A stretch of DNA of 64,000 bases from Acidovorax defluvii (GTDB taxonomy: Bacteria; Pseudomonadota; Gammaproteobacteria; Burkholderiales; Burkholderiaceae_C). Under the pieces are notes generated by a model that worked only from the letters and a program-made list of their open reading frames with translations, ran no database searches and had not been told where the DNA came from. The stretch spans positions 39,834 through 103,833 of the forward strand of contig QLTU01000008.1 of NCBI GenBank assembly GCA_003268905.1, given 5' to 3'. A program made the translations under genes and the position numbers. Below are positions 26,798 to 37,022 of the stretch, in pieces (the stretch's first letter is position 1; each line of letters starts with the position of its first letter).

Positions 26798-28114
26798 ATG
26801 AGCGCCACCGCCACTGTGTCTGACCCCAACCGCAAGCACCTCGAAGCCGCCCGCACGCTGATCGCCAAGGGCGATCTCAAGCAGGCCGCTCTCACGCTGA
26901 ACAAGGCACAAAAACAGTTGCCCAATGACCCCCGGGTCTTCATGCTCGCAGGCCTGATGGCAGAGAAGTCCGGCAACATCAACGGCGCGTTCGAAGCCCT
27001 GCGCCGCAGTGTGGCGATGGCTCCCGACTGGGGCCCTGGCCTGCTGGAACTGGCCTTGCTGCTCGCCCGCCAGAACCAATTCAAGGAAGCTGTCGAGACC
27101 GCCGAAAAAGTGGCTGCCCTGGAGCCTCGCAACCTGCAGGTGCTGGCGGGTGTAGTAGACATCGCCCACCGCGCAGGACACACGGAAATGGCAGTGCAAC
27201 ACCTGCGCCGCGGCCTGGAACTGGTGCCTGGCGACACGATGCTGCGCCGCCTGCTTGCGCGCGATCTGAGCGAGCAGGGAAAACACGAGGAATCCCTGGC
27301 GCTGTGGACGGCGCTCGTTGCCGAAAACCCCACAGACCCGCAAGCCCTCGTGGGCCGCGTGCAGGCCTGTATTGCCAGCAACAAACCGACCGATGCGCTG
27401 GCAGACACACAGGCCCTGCTGGCCCTGGCGCCCCAGGATGCCGTCTACCAATATTACGGACAACTGGCCCGGGGCGAGACCCCCGCGCAGCAACCCGCCG
27501 AACTCACCCGCCCCCTGTTCGATAGCCTGGCGGAGCTCTACGACATGCACATGGTGCGGGGCCTGAAATACCAGCTACCCAAGCAGATTGCCGAGAAGAT
27601 CATTGCCCGTTACCCCGACAAGAAACTGAATGTTCTTGATCTGGGCTGCGGCACCGGGCTGCTGGGTGTATGCCTGGGTCGGCTGGATGGATTCCTGATC
27701 GGAGTGGATTTTTCCCACAAGATGATCGAACAGGCTGCCCGCCACAATGTGTACGACCGCTTCCACACCGTCAATCTGCACGATGCACTGCGCAGCACAC
27801 CCGATGCGCTGTACCAGGTCATCACGGCCCTCGATGTGTTTATTTATGCGGGTGATGTCACCCAAGCCGTTCGGGACGCATTTCGTATCCTCACCCCAGG
27901 CGGCCAGTTGATGTTCTCCTGCGAAACGGCCAGTGAAACAGGGCCCGATATGGTGCTACTGCCTGCAGGGCGATATGCCCACAAGCGCAGCCATGTAGAA
28001 GCCCTGTGCAAAGCCGCCGGATTTGATCCCATCGAGGTGGAGGATTCTGTGCTGCGCTACGAAAACAAAGCGCCTGTGCATGGTTTTGTGGTGGTGGCCC
28101 ACAAGCCTGCCTGA
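26798..28114 (+). CDS. TPR-repeat protein with C-terminal SAM methyltransferase
   Basis: 438 aa. Residues about 10-230 form tetratricopeptide-type helical pairs (ARTLIAKGDLKQAALTLNKAQKQLPNDPRVFMLAGLMAEKSG...). Residues about 265-438 are a class I methyltransferase: LNVLDLGCGTGLLGVCLGRL is motif I, and AFRILTPGGQLMFSCETAS the post-motif region. Similar fusions occur in many proteobacteria; the substrate is unknown, probably a protein bound by the TPR part. Monocistronic between two terminators. Confidence 0.85.
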   Translation: MSATATVSDPNRKHLEAARTLIAKGDLKQAALTLNKAQKQLPNDPRVFMLAGLMAEKSGNINGAFEALRRSVAMAPDWGPGLLELALLLARQNQFKEAVETAEKVAALEPRNLQVLAGVVDIAHRAGHTEMAVQHLRRGLELVPGDTMLRRLLARDLSEQGKHEESLALWTALVAENPTDPQALVGRVQACIASNKPTDALADTQALLALAPQDAVYQYYGQLARGETPAQQPAELTRPLFDSLAELYDMHMVRGLKYQLPKQIAEKIIARYPDKKLNVLDLGCGTGLLGVCLGRLDGFLIGVDFSHKMIEQAARHNVYDRFHTVNLHDALRSTPDALYQVITALDVFIYAGDVTQAVRDAFRILTPGGQLMFSCETASETGPDMVLLPAGRYAHKRSHVEALCKAAGFDPIEVEDSVLRYENKAPVHGFVVVAHKPA

Positions 28115-28129
28115 GTCTCACGCCCCAAC

Positions 28130-28165
28130 AAAAAAGGCCTGCAGCTATCTCTGCAGGCCTTTTTT
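28130..28165. terminator. Bidirectional terminator
   Basis: AAAAAAGGCCTGCAG/CTGCAGGCCTTTTTT with a 6-nt loop, between the convergent TPR-methyltransferase and bestrophin genes. T runs on both strands. Confidence 0.92.
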
Positions 28166-28182
28166 GGTTTTTTTGGTCACGC

Positions 28183-29124
28183 CTAAGTCAGCTGAAAATT
28201 CATCGGATACAGGGGCGGCGGCAGGTCTTTCTCGCCCAGCGATTCCCGCAAATTGATTTCGATGGCCCGGCACAGGGTATCGAGAGGCAGGTCGTTGCTT
28301 TCGAGGCCGAAGGGTTCCTCGATTTCGTCGCCCAGCGCATCCAGGCCAAAGAAGGTGTAGGCCACGATGCCCACCACAAACGGCGTCATGAAGCCCGTGG
28401 TGTCCACCAGTCCAAAGGGTAGCAAAAAGCAGTACATGTAGGCCGTGCGGTGCAGCAGCAGGGTGTACGAAAACGGCACGGGCGTGTTCTTGATGCGCTC
28501 GCACGATGCGGCAGATGCGGTCAGGGACGACAGCGTGGCATCCATCGGCACCGCCAGGCAGGGCTCGACCTGCCCCTGGCGCACGCACGCTCCCAGGTCG
28601 CGCCCCATGTGCAGCATGAGCGTGCTGGCGGGGTTGAGGCTGCTGCGGGTCTGTTCAAACTCGGCTGCCGTCAGCCAGCGCTGCAGCACCGTGTCATCGC
28701 GCTGGTCGCGCAATTGCAGCCGCAGCGCATGCACAAATGCAATCGCACGGTGCACCATGCGTATGCGCACGTCATCGTCGCGCCGCGCAGGGTCCAGAGG
28801 CACCGGCAGGTCAATCAAGCCCTGGCACTGGCGCGACAGCGTGCGGGTGCGGTGCACGATCTCGCCCCACAGCTTGCGCGCTTCCCAGTAGCGGTCGTAG
28901 GCGGTGGTGTTGCGAAACCCCAGAAAAATCGCCAGCGGCAGGCCAATCAGGGTGAACGGGATGGCGGTGAGCGTGATCTTGAGCGAGAACAGGTTGCCGT
29001 GCATCACGGTGACCAGCGTTGCCAGCAAGATATTGAGCAGCAGGGTGAGGCGGATACGTTGCAGCACCGAACCGCGCAGCACCAGAAACAACCGCAGCCC
29101 GGAGGGACGCTCACGAACAATCAT
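28183..29124 (-). CDS. Bestrophin family (UPF0187) membrane protein
   Basis: 313 aa, member of the bacterial bestrophin-like channel family (YneE/DUF3429-type naming varies). Visible features: FTLIGLPLAIFLGFRNTTAYDRYWEARKLWG and the C-terminal EEPFGLESNDLPLDTLCRAIEINLRE, both typical. Four hydrophobic helices. Bacterial homologues form pentameric cation channels; the ion here is unknown. Confidence 0.9.
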   Translation of the reverse strand: MIVRERPSGLRLFLVLRGSVLQRIRLTLLLNILLATLVTVMHGNLFSLKITLTAIPFTLIGLPLAIFLGFRNTTAYDRYWEARKLWGEIVHRTRTLSRQCQGLIDLPVPLDPARRDDDVRIRMVHRAIAFVHALRLQLRDQRDDTVLQRWLTAAEFEQTRSSLNPASTLMLHMGRDLGACVRQGQVEPCLAVPMDATLSSLTASAASCERIKNTPVPFSYTLLLHRTAYMYCFLLPFGLVDTTGFMTPFVVGIVAYTFFGLDALGDEIEEPFGLESNDLPLDTLCRAIEINLRESLGEKDLPPPLYPMNFQLT

Positions 29125-29219
29125 GCCGAAAAACCAAGGGCAAACCCTCGTTTGACCACAACCAGTCTACCGGCAACGAAGGCCGCGCGCCCTGCACAAC
29201 CAGGCATCGGGCCGCCCCG

Positions 29220-29777
29220 TCAGGCCAGTAAGCGCGATGATTTGGGCACATGCGCCATCAAAAACTCCATCTGATCGGCCAGGATGCGCCGGTTGCGCAG
29301 AATGAAGTCTTCCCACAGGCTGGGCACGTAGGGTGCGTACAGCAGCGGCATGTGCGCCTGCTCGGGCGTGCGCGGGCCCTTGCGGTGGTTGCAGGGGCGG
29401 CATGCGGTGACCACGTTCATCCAGTGGTTCTGCCCGTTGCGCGCAAACGGCACGATGTGCTCGCGCGTGAGGTCTTCTTCATGAAAATGCCCGCCGCAGT
29501 AGGCGCACACGTTGCGGTCGCGCGCAAACAGCTTGCTGTTGGTGAGACTGGGCTTGAGATCGAAGGGGTTGATGCCCGACACGCCCCGGGTGCCGATGAT
29601 GCTGTTGACGGAAATCACCGATTGCTCGCCCGTGATGGCGCTGTAGCCACCCCTAAAGCGGGCGATCTGCCCACCCGATTCCCAGCGCACCTCTGCGGCA
29701 GCGTAGTGAATCACCGCCTGCTCCAACGTGATCCACGATTGGGGCAGCCCTTGGGCTGACAGTTTCAAGACCTTCAA
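29220..29777 (-). CDS. HNH endonuclease
   Basis: 185 aa. C-terminal HNH nuclease fold: CAYCG, REHIVPFARNGQNHWMNVV, ACRPCNHRKG (two Cys pairs for structural zinc and the His-Asn core). The start appears to be TTG at 29777 (MKVLKLSAQG): AGGAGG is exactly 6 nt upstream, and the longer GTG-started frame to 29804 would include that ribosome-binding site inside the gene. Family of orphan HNH proteins common in this order; function unknown. No restriction partner is adjacent. Confidence 0.87.
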   Translation of the reverse strand: MKVLKLSAQGLPQSWITLEQAVIHYAAAEVRWESGGQIARFRGGYSAITGEQSVISVNSIIGTRGVSGINPFDLKPSLTNSKLFARDRNVCAYCGGHFHEEDLTREHIVPFARNGQNHWMNVVTACRPCNHRKGPRTPEQAHMPLLYAPYVPSLWEDFILRNRRILADQMEFLMAHVPKSSRLLA

Positions 29778-29864
29778 AACACGCCTCCTGGAACAAAAGT
29801 ACACAAGGATCGGAACGGTGATGTCTCGCGGGCAGCCCTGCGCTGGGCCATCCGTGGGTCACAA

Positions 29865-29870
29865 TATACT
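29865..29870 (+). promoter_or_regulatory. Possible ribF -10 element
   Basis: TATACT at 29865-29870, followed after about 7 nt by the ATG of a 22-codon leader ORF. The -35 is weak. Confidence 0.35.
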
Positions 29871-29878
29871 CCGTTTTC

Positions 29879-29947
29879 ATGACAAATTGGCGTCTTGCGC
29901 TTGATACATCAGCGCAGACTGCTATCAAAACAATATCAAACCGATGA
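29879..29947 (+). CDS. Possible 22-aa leader ORF overlapping ribF
   Basis: ATG at 29879 to TGA at 29945-29947, reading MTNWRLALDTSAQTAIKTIS then NR. Its stop overlaps the ribF ATG as ATGA, which suggests translational coupling. There is no Shine-Dalgarno; if the -10 at 29865 is used the message would be nearly leaderless. Almost the entire ORF is made of a dispersed repeat copy, so it may be accidental. Confidence 0.3.
   Translation: MTNWRLALDTSAQTAIKTISNR
29881..29942 (-). repeat. Dispersed AGCGCT palindromic repeat, copy 6
   Basis: Minus strand TTTTGATAGCAGTCTGCGCT...CAAGCGCAAGACGCCAATTTG. Immediately precedes the ribF start. Confidence 0.7.
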
Positions 29948-31038
29948 AGATCTTTCGCGGCTTCCACCACCCGGGCATCGCCCGCGCCTGTGCGTTGACC
30001 ATTGGCAATTTCGACGGCGTGCACCGGGGCCACCAGGCCATGCTGGCCCTGCTGAACAGCGAGGCTGCGCAACGGGGCGTGGAAAGTTGTGTGCTCACGT
30101 TCGAGCCCCATCCGCGCGACTATTTCGCGGGCGTGCACCGCAAGCCCGACCTGGCCCCGGCACGCATCGGCACGCTGCGCGACAAGCTCACTGAGCTCAA
30201 TCGCTGCGGCGTGCAGCAAACCATAGTGCTGCCATTTGATGCGCGACTGGCAGCCCAGTCGCCCCAGGCCTTCATCGACGAGGTGCTTGTGCGCGGCCTG
30301 GGCGCCCGCTATGTGCTGGTGGGCGACGATTTCCGTTTTGGCGCCCAGCGGGCGGGCGACTACGCCATGCTTGACGCCGCTGGCCCGGCCCACGGGTTTG
30401 ATGTGGCGCGCATAAACAGCTACGAAATCTCTGCCCCCCAGGCGCGGCCCGGCAGCAGCGGGCCTGGCCTGCGCGTATCCAGCTCGGCCGTGCGCCAGGC
30501 CCTGGCTGCGGGCGACATGCAAGGGGCGGCGCGCCTGCTGGGCCGGCCCTACGCCATCAGCGGCCATGTCGTGCACGGGCGCAAGCTGGGGCGCGCGCTG
30601 GGCGCCAGCAGCGTCGCGGCCGGGGATGGCTTTCGCACCCTCAATCTGCGCTTTGCCCACTGGAAGCCCGCCGCCAGCGGCATCTTCGCCGTGCTGGTGC
30701 ATGGCCTGAGCAATGCCCCGCTGCCGGGCGTGGCGAACCTGGGCGTGCGCCCCTCGCTGGACCCCCATGACGTGAACGGTGGCCGCGTGCTGCTCGAAAC
30801 CCATTGCCTGACCTGGCCCGCCGATCTAGGGCCTGAAGGGGCGTACGGTAAAATCGTGCGCGTGGAACTGCTGCACAAACTGCACGATGAGCTGAAATAC
30901 GACGGTCTTGATGCCCTGACGGCGGGCATTGCCAAAGACTGCGCTGATGCACGTGCCTACTTTGCGTCGGCCCACGCCCTCACGCTCACCAGTTTGCACA
31001 CCGAGACCCGGCGCCAGACCACGCGCGACCGAATTTGA
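29944..31038 (+). CDS. ribF: Bifunctional riboflavin kinase/FAD synthetase RibF
   Basis: Makes FMN and FAD from riboflavin. 364 aa: N-terminal nucleotidyltransferase with TIGNFDGVHRGHQAML and VLVGDDFRFGAQRAGD, C-terminal riboflavin kinase with YAISGHVVHGRKLGRALG, NLGVRPSLD and YGKIVRVELLHKLHDELKY. Slightly longer than usual, with an extra C-terminal tail. First of ribF-ileS-lspA, a conserved proteobacterial order. Confidence 0.96.
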   Translation: MKIFRGFHHPGIARACALTIGNFDGVHRGHQAMLALLNSEAAQRGVESCVLTFEPHPRDYFAGVHRKPDLAPARIGTLRDKLTELNRCGVQQTIVLPFDARLAAQSPQAFIDEVLVRGLGARYVLVGDDFRFGAQRAGDYAMLDAAGPAHGFDVARINSYEISAPQARPGSSGPGLRVSSSAVRQALAAGDMQGAARLLGRPYAISGHVVHGRKLGRALGASSVAAGDGFRTLNLRFAHWKPAASGIFAVLVHGLSNAPLPGVANLGVRPSLDPHDVNGGRVLLETHCLTWPADLGPEGAYGKIVRVELLHKLHDELKYDGLDALTAGIAKDCADARAYFASAHALTLTSLHTETRRQTTRDRI

Positions 31039-31144
31039 GGTGGCTGCCTGCGCAGCGCCTGCATGCCAAACCCCTCGCTTGTCGTGCCCTCTTCCCGTTT
31101 TTGACCCGGGCCAGCCCCGGAATGCCCCGTTTTAAGGCCCATCC

Positions 31145-33988
31145 ATGTCCGACAACGCCAGTCCCGCACCCACCGATTACCGCAGCACGCTGAACCTGCC
31201 CGACACGCCCTTCCCGATGCGTGGCGATCTGCCCAAGCGCGAGCCGGGCTGGGTCAAGGAGTGGGAAGACCAGGGCACCTACAAGAAGCTGCGCGATGCG
31301 CGCTGCGGCAAGCCCAAGTTCATCCTGCACGACGGCCCGCCTTACGCCAACGGGCAACTGCACATCGGCCACGCGGTGAACAAGATCTTGAAGGACATGA
31401 TCACCAAGGCGCGCCAGCTCGAAGGCTTTGATGCGCTGTATGTGCCCGGCTGGGATTGCCATGGCCTGCCCATCGAGAACGCCATCGAAAAACTACACGG
31501 CCGCAACCTGCCGCGCGACGAGATGCAGGCCAAGAGCCGGGCGTTTGCCACCGAGCAGATCGCGCAGCAGATGCAGGACTTCAAGCGCCTGGGTGTGCTG
31601 GGCGAGTGGGACAACCCCTACAAGACCATGAACTACGCCAACGAGGCGGGCGAGTTGCGCGCCTTGAAGCGCGTGATGGAGCGCGGTTACGTGTACCGCG
31701 GCCTCAAGCCCGTGTACTGGTGCTTTGATTGCGGTTCGTCGCTGGCCGAGTTCGAGATCGAATACCAGGACAAGAAGAGCCAGACACTCGACGTCGCCTT
31801 CAAGGCGCACAACCCGGCCCAGCTGGCCGCCGCCTTCGGCCTGCCCGCGCTGACCAAAGACGCCTTCGCCGTCATCTGGACCACCACCGCCTGGACCATC
31901 CCCGCCAACCAGGCGCTCAACCTCAACCCCGAGCTGCCCTACGCGCTGGTGGACACCGAGCGCGGCCTGCTGATCGTGGCCAAGACGCTGGTCGATTCCT
32001 GCCTGCAGCGCTGGAACCTGCAAGGCCAGGTGCTGGCCGTGGCCCAGGGAGAAAATCTTGCGGGCATCGAGTTTGAGCACCCGCTGCACGATGTGGATGC
32101 CGGCTACAAACGCCTTTCACCCGTGTACCTGGCCGAATACGCCACCGCCACCGACGGCACCGGTCTCGTGCACTCGTCGCCCGCCTATGGGGTGGAAGAC
32201 TTCAACTCGTGCGTGGCGCACGGCATGAAGTACGACGACATCCTGAACCCCGTGCTGGGCAACGGCCGCTACGACGAATCGCTGGCGTTGTTCGGCGGGC
32301 TCAATATCTGGAAAGCCTGCCCCATCATCATCGAGGCGCTGCAGGCCGCAGGCCGCCTGCTGGGCACCACCACCATCACGCACAGCTACCCGCACTGCTG
32401 GCGCCACAAGACGCCCGTGATATACCGTGCCGCCGCCCAGTGGTTCGTGCGCATGGACGAGGGCGAAGGCGTTTTCACCACCGACAAGGCCCCCGGCACA
32501 CTGCGCCAAACCGCCCTGGCCGCCATCGAGCAGACCCACTTCTACCCCGAGAACGGCAAATCGCGCCTGCGCGACATGATCGCCGGCCGGCCCGACTGGT
32601 GCATCTCGCGCCAGCGCAGCTGGGGCGTGCCCCTGCCGTTTTTCCTGCACAAGGATTCGGGCGAGCTGCACCCTCGCACCATGGAAATCATCGACCAGGC
32701 GGCTTCAATAGTCGAGCAGGGCGGCATCGAGGCCTGGAGCCGCATGACGGCCGAAGAGGTTCTGGGCGCCGAAGACGCCGTGCACTACACCAAGAGCACC
32801 GACATCCTGGAAGTGTGGTTCGACTCGGGCTCGACCTTCTGGCATGTGATGCGCGGCACGCATGGCAGCATGCACCACGACGAGGGCCCCGAGGCCGACC
32901 TGTACCTCGAAGGCCACGACCAGCACCGCGGCTGGTTCCACAGCTCGCTGCTGCTGGCCAGCGCCATCTATGGCCGCGCGCCCTACCGCGGGTTGCTCAC
33001 ACATGGCTTCACGGTGGACGGACAGGGCAAGAAGATGAGCAAGTCGGTGGGCAACACCGTCTCGCCCCAAGAGGTGAGCGGCAAGCTGGGCGCCGAAATC
33101 ATCCGCCTGTGGTGCGCCGCCACCGACTACTCGGGCGACCTGGCGATTGACGACAAGATCCTGGCGCGCGTGGTGGATTCGTACCGCCGCATCCGCAACA
33201 CGCTGCGCTTTTTGCTGGCCAACGTGAGCGACTTCGACCCGGCCAAGGACGCCGTGCCGTTCGAGCAGATGCTGGAGATCGACCGCTACGCGCTGGTGCG
33301 CGCCGCGCAGTTCCAGGAAGACATCCTGGCCCACTACAAGGTGTACGAGTTTCACCCCGTGGTCGCCAAGCTGCAGCTGTATTGCTCGGAAGACCTGGGC
33401 GGTTTTTACCTCGACGTACTCAAGGACCGCCTCTACACCACCGCGCCCAAGAGCCTGGCACGGCGCAGCGCCCAGACCGCGCTGCACCAGATCACGCACG
33501 CCATGCTGCGCTGGATGGCACCGTTCCTGAGCTTCACCGCCGAAGAGGCCTGGAAGATCTTTGGCGACTCCGATTCGATCTTCATGGAGACCTTCTCGGC
33601 CCTGGGCCAGAGCGACGATGGCCTGCTTGCCAAATGGCGCCGCATCCGCGAGATCCGCGACGCCATCAACAAGGACATTGAGGCGCTGCGTGCTGCCGGG
33701 CAGGTGGGGGCCTCGCTGCAGGCCTGCGTCACGCTGACCGTGGCACCGGAAGACCATGCCTTGCTCGCCAGCCTGGGGGACGATCTGAAGTTCGTCTTCA
33801 TCACATCCACTATTGAATTGATAGCTGGAAGCGCTTTACAGGTAAGCGCGAAAGCCAGTTCTGATGCCAAATGCGAGCGCTGCTGGCATTACAGCGCCGA
33901 TGTGGGCCACGATGCAGCCCACCCCACCCTGTGCGGCCGCTGCACCAGCAACCTCTTTGGCAGCGGTGAAGACCGCAAGGTGGCCTGA
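31145..33988 (+). CDS. ileS: Isoleucyl-tRNA synthetase
   Basis: Charges tRNA-Ile with proofreading of valine. 947 aa: HIGH motif [19 protein letters not shown]1 editing domain with [22 protein letters not shown] in [12 protein letters not shown], and a C-terminal zinc site CERCWHY...CGRCTSNL. Residues about 891-907 ([17 protein letters not shown]), just before the zinc domain, are encoded by a dispersed-repeat copy. Stop overlaps the lspA start. Confidence 0.97.
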   Translation: MSDNASPAPTDYRSTLNLPDTPFPMRGDLPKREPGWVKEWEDQGTYKKLRDARCGKPKFILHDGPPYANGQLHIGHAVNKILKDMITKARQLEGFDALYVPGWDCHGLPIENAIEKLHGRNLPRDEMQAKSRAFATEQIAQQMQDFKRLGVLGEWDNPYKTMNYANEAGELRALKRVMERGYVYRGLKPVYWCFDCGSSLAEFEIEYQDKKSQTLDVAFKAHNPAQLAAAFGLPALTKDAFAVIWTTTAWTIPANQALNLNPELPYALVDTERGLLIVAKTLVDSCLQRWNLQGQVLAVAQGENLAGIEFEHPLHDVDAGYKRLSPVYLAEYATATDGTGLVHSSPAYGVEDFNSCVAHGMKYDDILNPVLGNGRYDESLALFGGLNIWKACPIIIEALQAAGRLLGTTTITHSYPHCWRHKTPVIYRAAAQWFVRMDEGEGVFTTDKAPGTLRQTALAAIEQTHFYPENGKSRLRDMIAGRPDWCISRQRSWGVPLPFFLHKDSGELHPRTMEIIDQAASIVEQGGIEAWSRMTAEEVLGAEDAVHYTKSTDILEVWFDSGSTFWHVMRGTHGSMHHDEGPEADLYLEGHDQHRGWFHSSLLLASAIYGRAPYRGLLTHGFTVDGQGKKMSKSVGNTVSPQEVSGKLGAEIIRLWCAATDYSGDLAIDDKILARVVDSYRRIRNTLRFLLANVSDFDPAKDAVPFEQMLEIDRYALVRAAQFQEDILAHYKVYEFHPVVAKLQLYCSEDLGGFYLDVLKDRLYTTAPKSLARRSAQTALHQITHAMLRWMAPFLSFTAEEAWKIFGDSDSIFMETFSALGQSDDGLLAKWRRIREIRDAINKDIEALRAAGQVGASLQACVTLTVAPEDHALLASLGDDLKFVFITSTIELIAGSALQVSAKASSDAKCERCWHYSADVGHDAAHPTLCGRCTSNLFGSGEDRKVA
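33817..33865 (+). repeat. Dispersed AGCGCT repeat inside ileS, copy 7
   Basis: TTGATAGCTGGAAGCGCTTT followed by AGGTAAGCGCGAAAGCCAGT is a full-length family member. Read in frame in the linker before the IleS zinc domain. Confidence 0.75.
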
Positions 33989-34497
33989 TGGCGCGGAGCA
34001 ACTCCTCGCTCGTGCGCGGCCCGGGCACCAGTTTGTGGCCCTGGCTGGCTTGGGCGGTCGTCATTCTTTTGGCCGACCAGTTCACCAAGACGCTGATCCT
34101 GGGCTACTACCGGCTGGGCGATTCCACCACCATCACCAGCTTTTTCAACATCGTGCGGGCGCACAACACGGGTGCGGCCTTCTCGTTTCTGGCCGACGCG
34201 GGAGGCTGGCAGCGCTGGCTGTTCACGGGCATTGGCGTGGTCGCCACGGTGTTCATCGTCTGGCAACTGCGTGCGCACCCGGGGCAAAAGCTGTTTTGCT
34301 TTGCGCTGTCGAGCATCCTTGGGGGCGCCGTGGGCAATGTGGTGGACCGGCTGATGCACGGCTATGTGGTGGATTTTCTCGACTTCCACTGGGCGGGTTA
34401 CCACTTTCCGGCGTTCAACATTGCCGACGCCGGCATTACGGTGGGCGCGGCCTGCCTGATCCTGGACGAGTTGCTGCGCGTGAGAAACGCGCGTTGA
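33988..34497 (+). CDS. lspA: Lipoprotein signal peptidase LspA
   Basis: Inner-membrane aspartyl protease that cleaves prolipoprotein signal peptides after diacylglyceryl transfer. 169 aa with four membrane helices, [16 protein letters not shown], and catalytic Asp residues in NVVDRLMHG and FNIADAGI. Its ATG overlaps the ileS stop (TGATG), so translation is coupled. Confidence 0.97.
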   Translation: MARSNSSLVRGPGTSLWPWLAWAVVILLADQFTKTLILGYYRLGDSTTITSFFNIVRAHNTGAAFSFLADAGGWQRWLFTGIGVVATVFIVWQLRAHPGQKLFCFALSSILGGAVGNVVDRLMHGYVVDFLDFHWAGYHFPAFNIADAGITVGAACLILDELLRVRNAR

Positions 34498-34597
34498 GCC
34501 AGCAGCACCCACGCCCACCCCATGCGGGCGTGACCAATGCCATCAGGGCCCTCGCGGGTGGGGCGGTGTGCGGGGCTATAGTTGCACGCTTCTTTCC

Positions 34598-36244
34598 ATG
34601 AAGCATCTCCTCAATCTTCTTGCTGCCGTGGCCCTGTTGATCTGGGGCACCCATCTGGTGCGCACCGGCATCTTGCGCGTCTTTGGCGCCAACCTGCGCC
34701 AGCTGATCTCGCGCAGCGTCAGCACCCGCCTCACGGCCGTGCTTTCGGGCATTGGCGTCACGGCACTGGTGCAGTCCAGCACCGCCACCGCTCTCATTGT
34801 TTCTTCGTTCGTCGGCCAGGGCCTGGTGGGCCTGCCGGCCGCGCTGGCCGTGATGCTGGGCGCCGACGTGGGCACCAGCGTGATGGCCGTGGTGTTTGCG
34901 ATGGACTTGTCCTGGCTCTCGCCCCTGTTCATCTTTATCGGTGTGGTGCTGTTCATCTCGCGCCAGGACACCACCGTGGGGCGCGTGGGCAGGGTGCTGA
35001 TCGGTCTGGGGCTGATGCTGCTGGCCTTGCGGCTCATCACCGATTCGACCATGGTCCTCATGCAGTCGCCCACCGTACGCACCCTGCTGGAAGCTCTCAC
35101 CAGCGATCTGCTGCTGGAGCTCTTCACCGGTGCTGTGCTGGCCGTGGTGTCTTATTCGAGCCTCGCCACGGTGCTACTGACCGCCACGCTGGCGGGTTCT
35201 GGCGGCATTCCGGTGGAAGTGGCGCTGGGCCTGGTGCTGGGCGCCAATCTGGGCAGCGGGCTGCTGGCGGTGCTGACCACGCTCAAGTCCAATGTGCAGA
35301 CGCGCCAGGTGCCGCTGGGCAACCTGGTGTTCAAGATCGTGGGCGTGCTCATCATGATGCCGCTGGTCGGCCTGTGGCTGCGCCATGTGCGCCCGTTTGT
35401 TCCGGATGCAGCCACGCTGGTGGTGCTGTTCCATCTGGCGTTCAACACCGTGGTGGGCCTGGCGTGCATCGGCCTGACCGGCACGGTGGCGCGCCTGGTG
35501 CAGCGCCTGCTGCCGCACGAAGAGGCGCCCACGGCAGGCGCCCGTCCGCAGCACCTGGACCCCTCGGCCCTGGCCACGCCCTCGCTGGCCATTTCGTGCG
35601 CCGCCCGCGAGGCGCTGCACCAGGCCGATGTGGTCGAGTCGATGCTGATGGGCATGCACCAGGTTATCCGCACCGATGACCTCAAGCTGGCCCAGGACCT
35701 GCGCAAACTCGATGACCAGGTGGACGACCTGTATTCGGCCATCAAGTACTACATGACCAAGATCTCGCGCGAGGCCCTGGACGAGCGCGAGGGCCGGCGC
35801 TGGGCCGACATCATCAGCTTCACCATCAACATGGAGCAGATCGGCGACATCATCGAGCGGGTGCTGATCGACATCGAGGACAAGAAGATCAAGAAGGGGC
35901 GCCAGTTCTCCGATGCCGGCATGGAAGAGATCAACGAGCTGCATGCGCGGCTGGTGGACAACCTGCGCCTGGCCATGAGCGTCTTCCTGAACGGCAATGT
36001 GCGCGATGCCCAGAAACTGCTCGAAGAAAAGGTGCGCTTTCGCGACCTGGAGCATGCCTACTCGGCCACCCACCTGGCGCGCCTGTCCGACAATACGGTG
36101 CAGAGCATCGAAACCAGCTCGCTGCACATCGACCTGATCAGCGAACTCAAGCGCATCAATTCGCTGCTGTGCTCGGTGGCCTATCCCATTCTGGAATCGG
36201 CCGGCGCCCTGGCGCCCAGCCGGCTGCGCACCTCGGTGCTATAG
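34598..36244 (+). CDS. Na/Pi cotransporter family protein (NptA/YjbB-like)
   Basis: 548 aa. Two QSS-containing inverted Na/Pi-cotransporter repeats (GVTALVQSSTATALIVSSFVGQG and the second GLVLGANLGSGLLAVLTTL) form about eight membrane helices; the C-terminal 200 residues are a PhoU-like helical bundle (LAQDLRKLDDQVDDLYSAIKYYMTKISR, NMEQIGDIIERVLIDIEDK). Likely exports or imports phosphate. ATG at 34598. Independent of the pit operon at the left end. Confidence 0.91.
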   Translation: MKHLLNLLAAVALLIWGTHLVRTGILRVFGANLRQLISRSVSTRLTAVLSGIGVTALVQSSTATALIVSSFVGQGLVGLPAALAVMLGADVGTSVMAVVFAMDLSWLSPLFIFIGVVLFISRQDTTVGRVGRVLIGLGLMLLALRLITDSTMVLMQSPTVRTLLEALTSDLLLELFTGAVLAVVSYSSLATVLLTATLAGSGGIPVEVALGLVLGANLGSGLLAVLTTLKSNVQTRQVPLGNLVFKIVGVLIMMPLVGLWLRHVRPFVPDAATLVVLFHLAFNTVVGLACIGLTGTVARLVQRLLPHEEAPTAGARPQHLDPSALATPSLAISCAAREALHQADVVESMLMGMHQVIRTDDLKLAQDLRKLDDQVDDLYSAIKYYMTKISREALDEREGRRWADIISFTINMEQIGDIIERVLIDIEDKKIKKGRQFSDAGMEEINELHARLVDNLRLAMSVFLNGNVRDAQKLLEEKVRFRDLEHAYSATHLARLSDNTVQSIETSSLHIDLISELKRINSLLCSVAYPILESAGALAPSRLRTSVL

Positions 36245-36287
36245 CGGGCGTTGGACGGCCGGTGGGCCGTCCCCTGCATCGCCATCG

Positions 36288-37022
36288 TCAATCAGCCAGG
36301 CGCCCCGCCACCAGCCGCACCACGCGGTCGCAGCGGGCGGCCAGCGACTCGTCGTGCGTGACCATCACAAACGCAGTGCCCTGGTCGCGCGCCAGTTGCA
36401 GCATGAGGTCGAACACGCCGTCGGCGGTGCTGCGGTCGAGGTTGCCAGTGGGCTCATCGGCCAGCACGCAGGCCGGCCGCGTCACCAGCGCGCGGGCAAT
36501 GGCCACCCGCTGGCGCTCACCGCCCGACAACTCTGCCGGGCGGTGGTGCAGGCGGTCTTTCAAACCCACAGAGGTGAGCACGCGCTCGGCCTCGGCACGG
36601 CATTGCGCCAACGGCAGGCGGCGAATGCGAAGCGGCATGGCCACATTGTCGAGCGCGCTGAACTCGGGCAACAGGTGGTGGAACTGGTAGATGAAGCCCA
36701 GGTGCTGGTTGCGCAACTGGCCCTGGCGTTCGGCCGACAGCGCCGACATCTCCTCGCCCTTGAGGCGCACCGTGCCCGAGGTGGGCGCATCCAGCCCGCC
36801 CAGCAGGTGCAGCAAGGTGCTCTTGCCCGAGCCCGACGCGCCCACGATGGCCAGTGTTTCGCCCGCGTGGATTTGCAGATCCACGCCATGCAGCACGGTC
36901 ACATCCAGTCGGCCTTCGGTGAAGCGCTTGGTGATGCCACGGGCTTCAAGCACCACCTGATTTTTCAAGCCATTTTGGCCTCCAGCACTTGATGGTATTG
37001 CGCTAGCAGCTACATTATTCAT
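36288..37022 (-). CDS. lolD: Lipoprotein-releasing ATPase LolD
   Basis: ATPase of LolCDE, which extracts lipoproteins from the inner membrane for LolA. 244 aa: Walker [21 protein letters not shown], LolD motif [20 protein letters not shown], signature [16 protein letters not shown] and Walker [12 protein letters not shown]. The ATG at 37022 overlaps the end of lolC (8-bp overlap). The first 20 residues ([20 protein letters not shown]) match no family sequence and come from the dispersed repeat; GTG/ATG starts further in are missing, so this tail is probably translated. Confidence 0.94.
   Translation of the reverse strand: MNNVAASAIPSSAGGQNGLKNQVVLEARGITKRFTEGRLDVTVLHGVDLQIHAGETLAIVGASGSGKSTLLHLLGGLDAPTSGTVRLKGEEMSALSAERQGQLRNQHLGFIYQFHHLLPEFSALDNVAMPLRIRRLPLAQCRAEAERVLTSVGLKDRLHHRPAELSGGERQRVAIARALVTRPACVLADEPTGNLDRSTADGVFDLMLQLARDQGTAFVMVTHDESLAARCDRVVRLVAGRLAD
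36970..37022 (-). repeat. Dispersed AGCGCT repeat at the lolC-lolD junction, copy 8
   Basis: Minus strand TGTAGCTGCTAGCGCAATAC...TCAAGTGCTGGAGGCCAAAATGGCTTG. Encodes the LolD N-terminal tail. Confidence 0.75.

Noticed and set aside
29944..31038. FMN riboswitch upstream of ribF
   Set aside because: The upstream region is a dispersed repeat and has none of the conserved RFN-element helices; ribF is not typically so regulated here.
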